DNA of 61,141 bases from Candidatus Sabulitectum sp. (GTDB lineage: Bacteria; Fermentibacterota; Fermentibacteria; Fermentibacterales; JCC-6), in NCBI GenBank assembly GCA_023139045.1, contig JAGLOJ010000054.1, positions 1-61,141 on the forward strand, given 5' to 3'. The notes beneath the pieces are model-generated. The model made no database searches. It saw only the letters and a program-made list of their open reading frames with translations, and was not told the DNA's origin. Positions 60,513-61,141 of the stretch are shown here, in pieces (the first letter of the stretch is position 1; the number at the start of each line of letters is the position of its first letter). A program made the translations under genes and the position numbers.

Positions 60513-60546
60513 TTCCCGAGCAGTTCAATATGGAACTGCTCGGGAA
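60513..60546 (+). terminator. Long perfect hairpin after the HD gene
   Basis: TTCCCGAGCAGTTC (60513-60526) and GAACTGCTCGGGAA (60533-60546) are exact complements around AATATG, a 14-bp stem. It begins 7 nt after the stop. No clear U-run follows, so termination may be factor-assisted; an RNA 3'-end stabiliser is also possible. Confidence 0.6.
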
Positions 60547-60616
60547 CCATTGACTTGGAAGGGGTTTGCTCTTAGGGTGGTGTGATCCCAGAGCTTATAT
60601 ACACAGGAGGTGACGG

Positions 60617-61141
60617 ATGATCAGGTTTGTTGGTGTTTTAATGATATTTGCTGTATCTGCTTTTGCCGGTATTGTTTACCGCGCACCGCAGGCAGTAGAA
60701 ACCGCCGAATTTATGGGAACAGACGGTGGGCCCGTAGTTGAGTTTAATCTGACTGCGCTTGAGACAATCGAGAGTTCTGTTGCCGGGTACGGCAGTGGAA
60801 TAACATTCAGAATCCCCGGCGGTGGTTACGGCGCCGAAGTTGGAACACCCGATGTTCCCTGTATCAGAAGAATGGTTCAGATACCCAATACCGGTGATAT
60901 CTCCATCGAGATCATCAGCTCCGAGTCATCAGTTCTCGGCAACTACAATGTTCTTCCAATGCAGCCCTTCGGGGACAGGAGTGGTAATCCTGTTCCTCTC
61001 GAAGTCAATGAAGAAGTTTACAGTACATCATCTGCTTATCCCTCAACCCCGGTTGTTATCGAGAGAGTATCCATTCTTCGCGACATCCGCGTGGCATGGG
61101 TCAGATTCAATCCCGTTTCGGTAAATCCTGTTACCGGTGAA
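60617..61141 (+). CDS. C25 (gingipain-type) propeptide protein, 5' part
   Basis: Starts at ATG 60617 (CAGGAGG at 60604-60610) and is open to the window end (175 codons). Signal peptide (IRFVGVLMIFAVSAFA). The next residues contain the gingipain propeptide layout: EFNLTALETIESSVAGYG, IPGGGYGAEVGTPDVPCIRRMVQIP and then VAWVRFNPVSVNPVTGE, where TPDVP and RFNPV are typical. The peptidase domain should follow beyond the window. Such proteins are usually secreted and have C-terminal sorting domains like the protein at 25586. Confidence 0.75.
   Translation, partial: MIRFVGVLMIFAVSAFAGIVYRAPQAVETAEFMGTDGGPVVEFNLTALETIESSVAGYGSGITFRIPGGGYGAEVGTPDVPCIRRMVQIPNTGDISIEIISSESSVLGNYNVLPMQPFGDRSGNPVPLEVNEEVYSTSSAYPSTPVVIERVSILRDIRVAWVRFNPVSVNPVTGE

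Noticed and set aside
1..61141. Prophage or transposon in the window
   Set aside because: No integrase, transposase, terminase or capsid genes and no target-site duplications were seen.

Overview
The window looks like a chromosome segment from a Gram-negative, uncultured-lineage bacterium. It has a type IV pilus secretin operon, lipoproteins, a small outer-membrane barrel, a secreted protein with a YPNP-type C-terminal sorting domain, the start of a gingipain-type (C25) propeptide protein and a tricorn-like protease. That mix, with a short RpoD-like sigma factor starting at TTG, resembles candidate phyla around the FCB group such as Fermentibacteria. The lineage call is inference only; there is no rRNA in the window.

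Layout. (1) 1-2400: gene remnants (a caspase-like C-terminal piece and a broken GNAT acetyltransferase), a DUF4258/DUF2283 toxin-antitoxin-like pair, and an M42 aminopeptidase closed by a strong terminator. (2) 2575-25173: the accessory island and main interest. Six consecutive same-strand genes each encode an N-terminal cytoplasmic TIR domain, one membrane helix and a large extracytoplasmic domain. The first and last carry TPR-like helical repeats; the middle four carry beta-propeller-like repeats plus a C-terminal jelly-roll-like domain. Genes 2 to 6 overlap end to end. They are followed on the same strand by a YbdG-type MscS channel, a membrane-embedded STAND NTPase with a TPR tail, and a soluble protein with a DUF4145/HEPN-like N-terminus, a TPR middle and a C-terminal SLOG domain. 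SLOG domains bind TIR-made nucleotides in other systems, so the island reads as a possible receptor, nucleotide second messenger and effector system built from bacterial Toll-like receptors. (3) 25174-41758: a secreted transglutaminase-like protein and housekeeping genes: fabF, a YigZ-like protein, a GlcD-type oxidase, an aconitase-superfamily dehydratase pair, a barrel protein, tRNA-Thr(CGU), glmM-glmS, a BrkB-family protein, a degenerate YchF, a DUF2089/membrane/SHOCT-like cluster and glgC. (4) 41973-50559: a pil operon with unusual fusions (PilM-PilN in one chain, PilP with a large extra domain), running on into rsmD, coaD, an aminotransferase and a zinc-ribbon gene. (5) 50560-52878: a minus-strand surface-sugar cluster (SIS isomerase, nucleotidyltransferase/beta-helix protein, methyltransferase). 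(6) 53017-61141: sigma factor, M23 peptidase, methyltransferase, tricorn-like protease, isocitrate/isopropylmalate-type dehydrogenase, HD protein and a C25 propeptide gene cut by the window end.

The island looks AT-richer than its flanks and its TIR genes share long blocks of near-identical DNA, consistent with recent tandem duplication and gene conversion that keeps the signalling end uniform while the sensor ends diverge.
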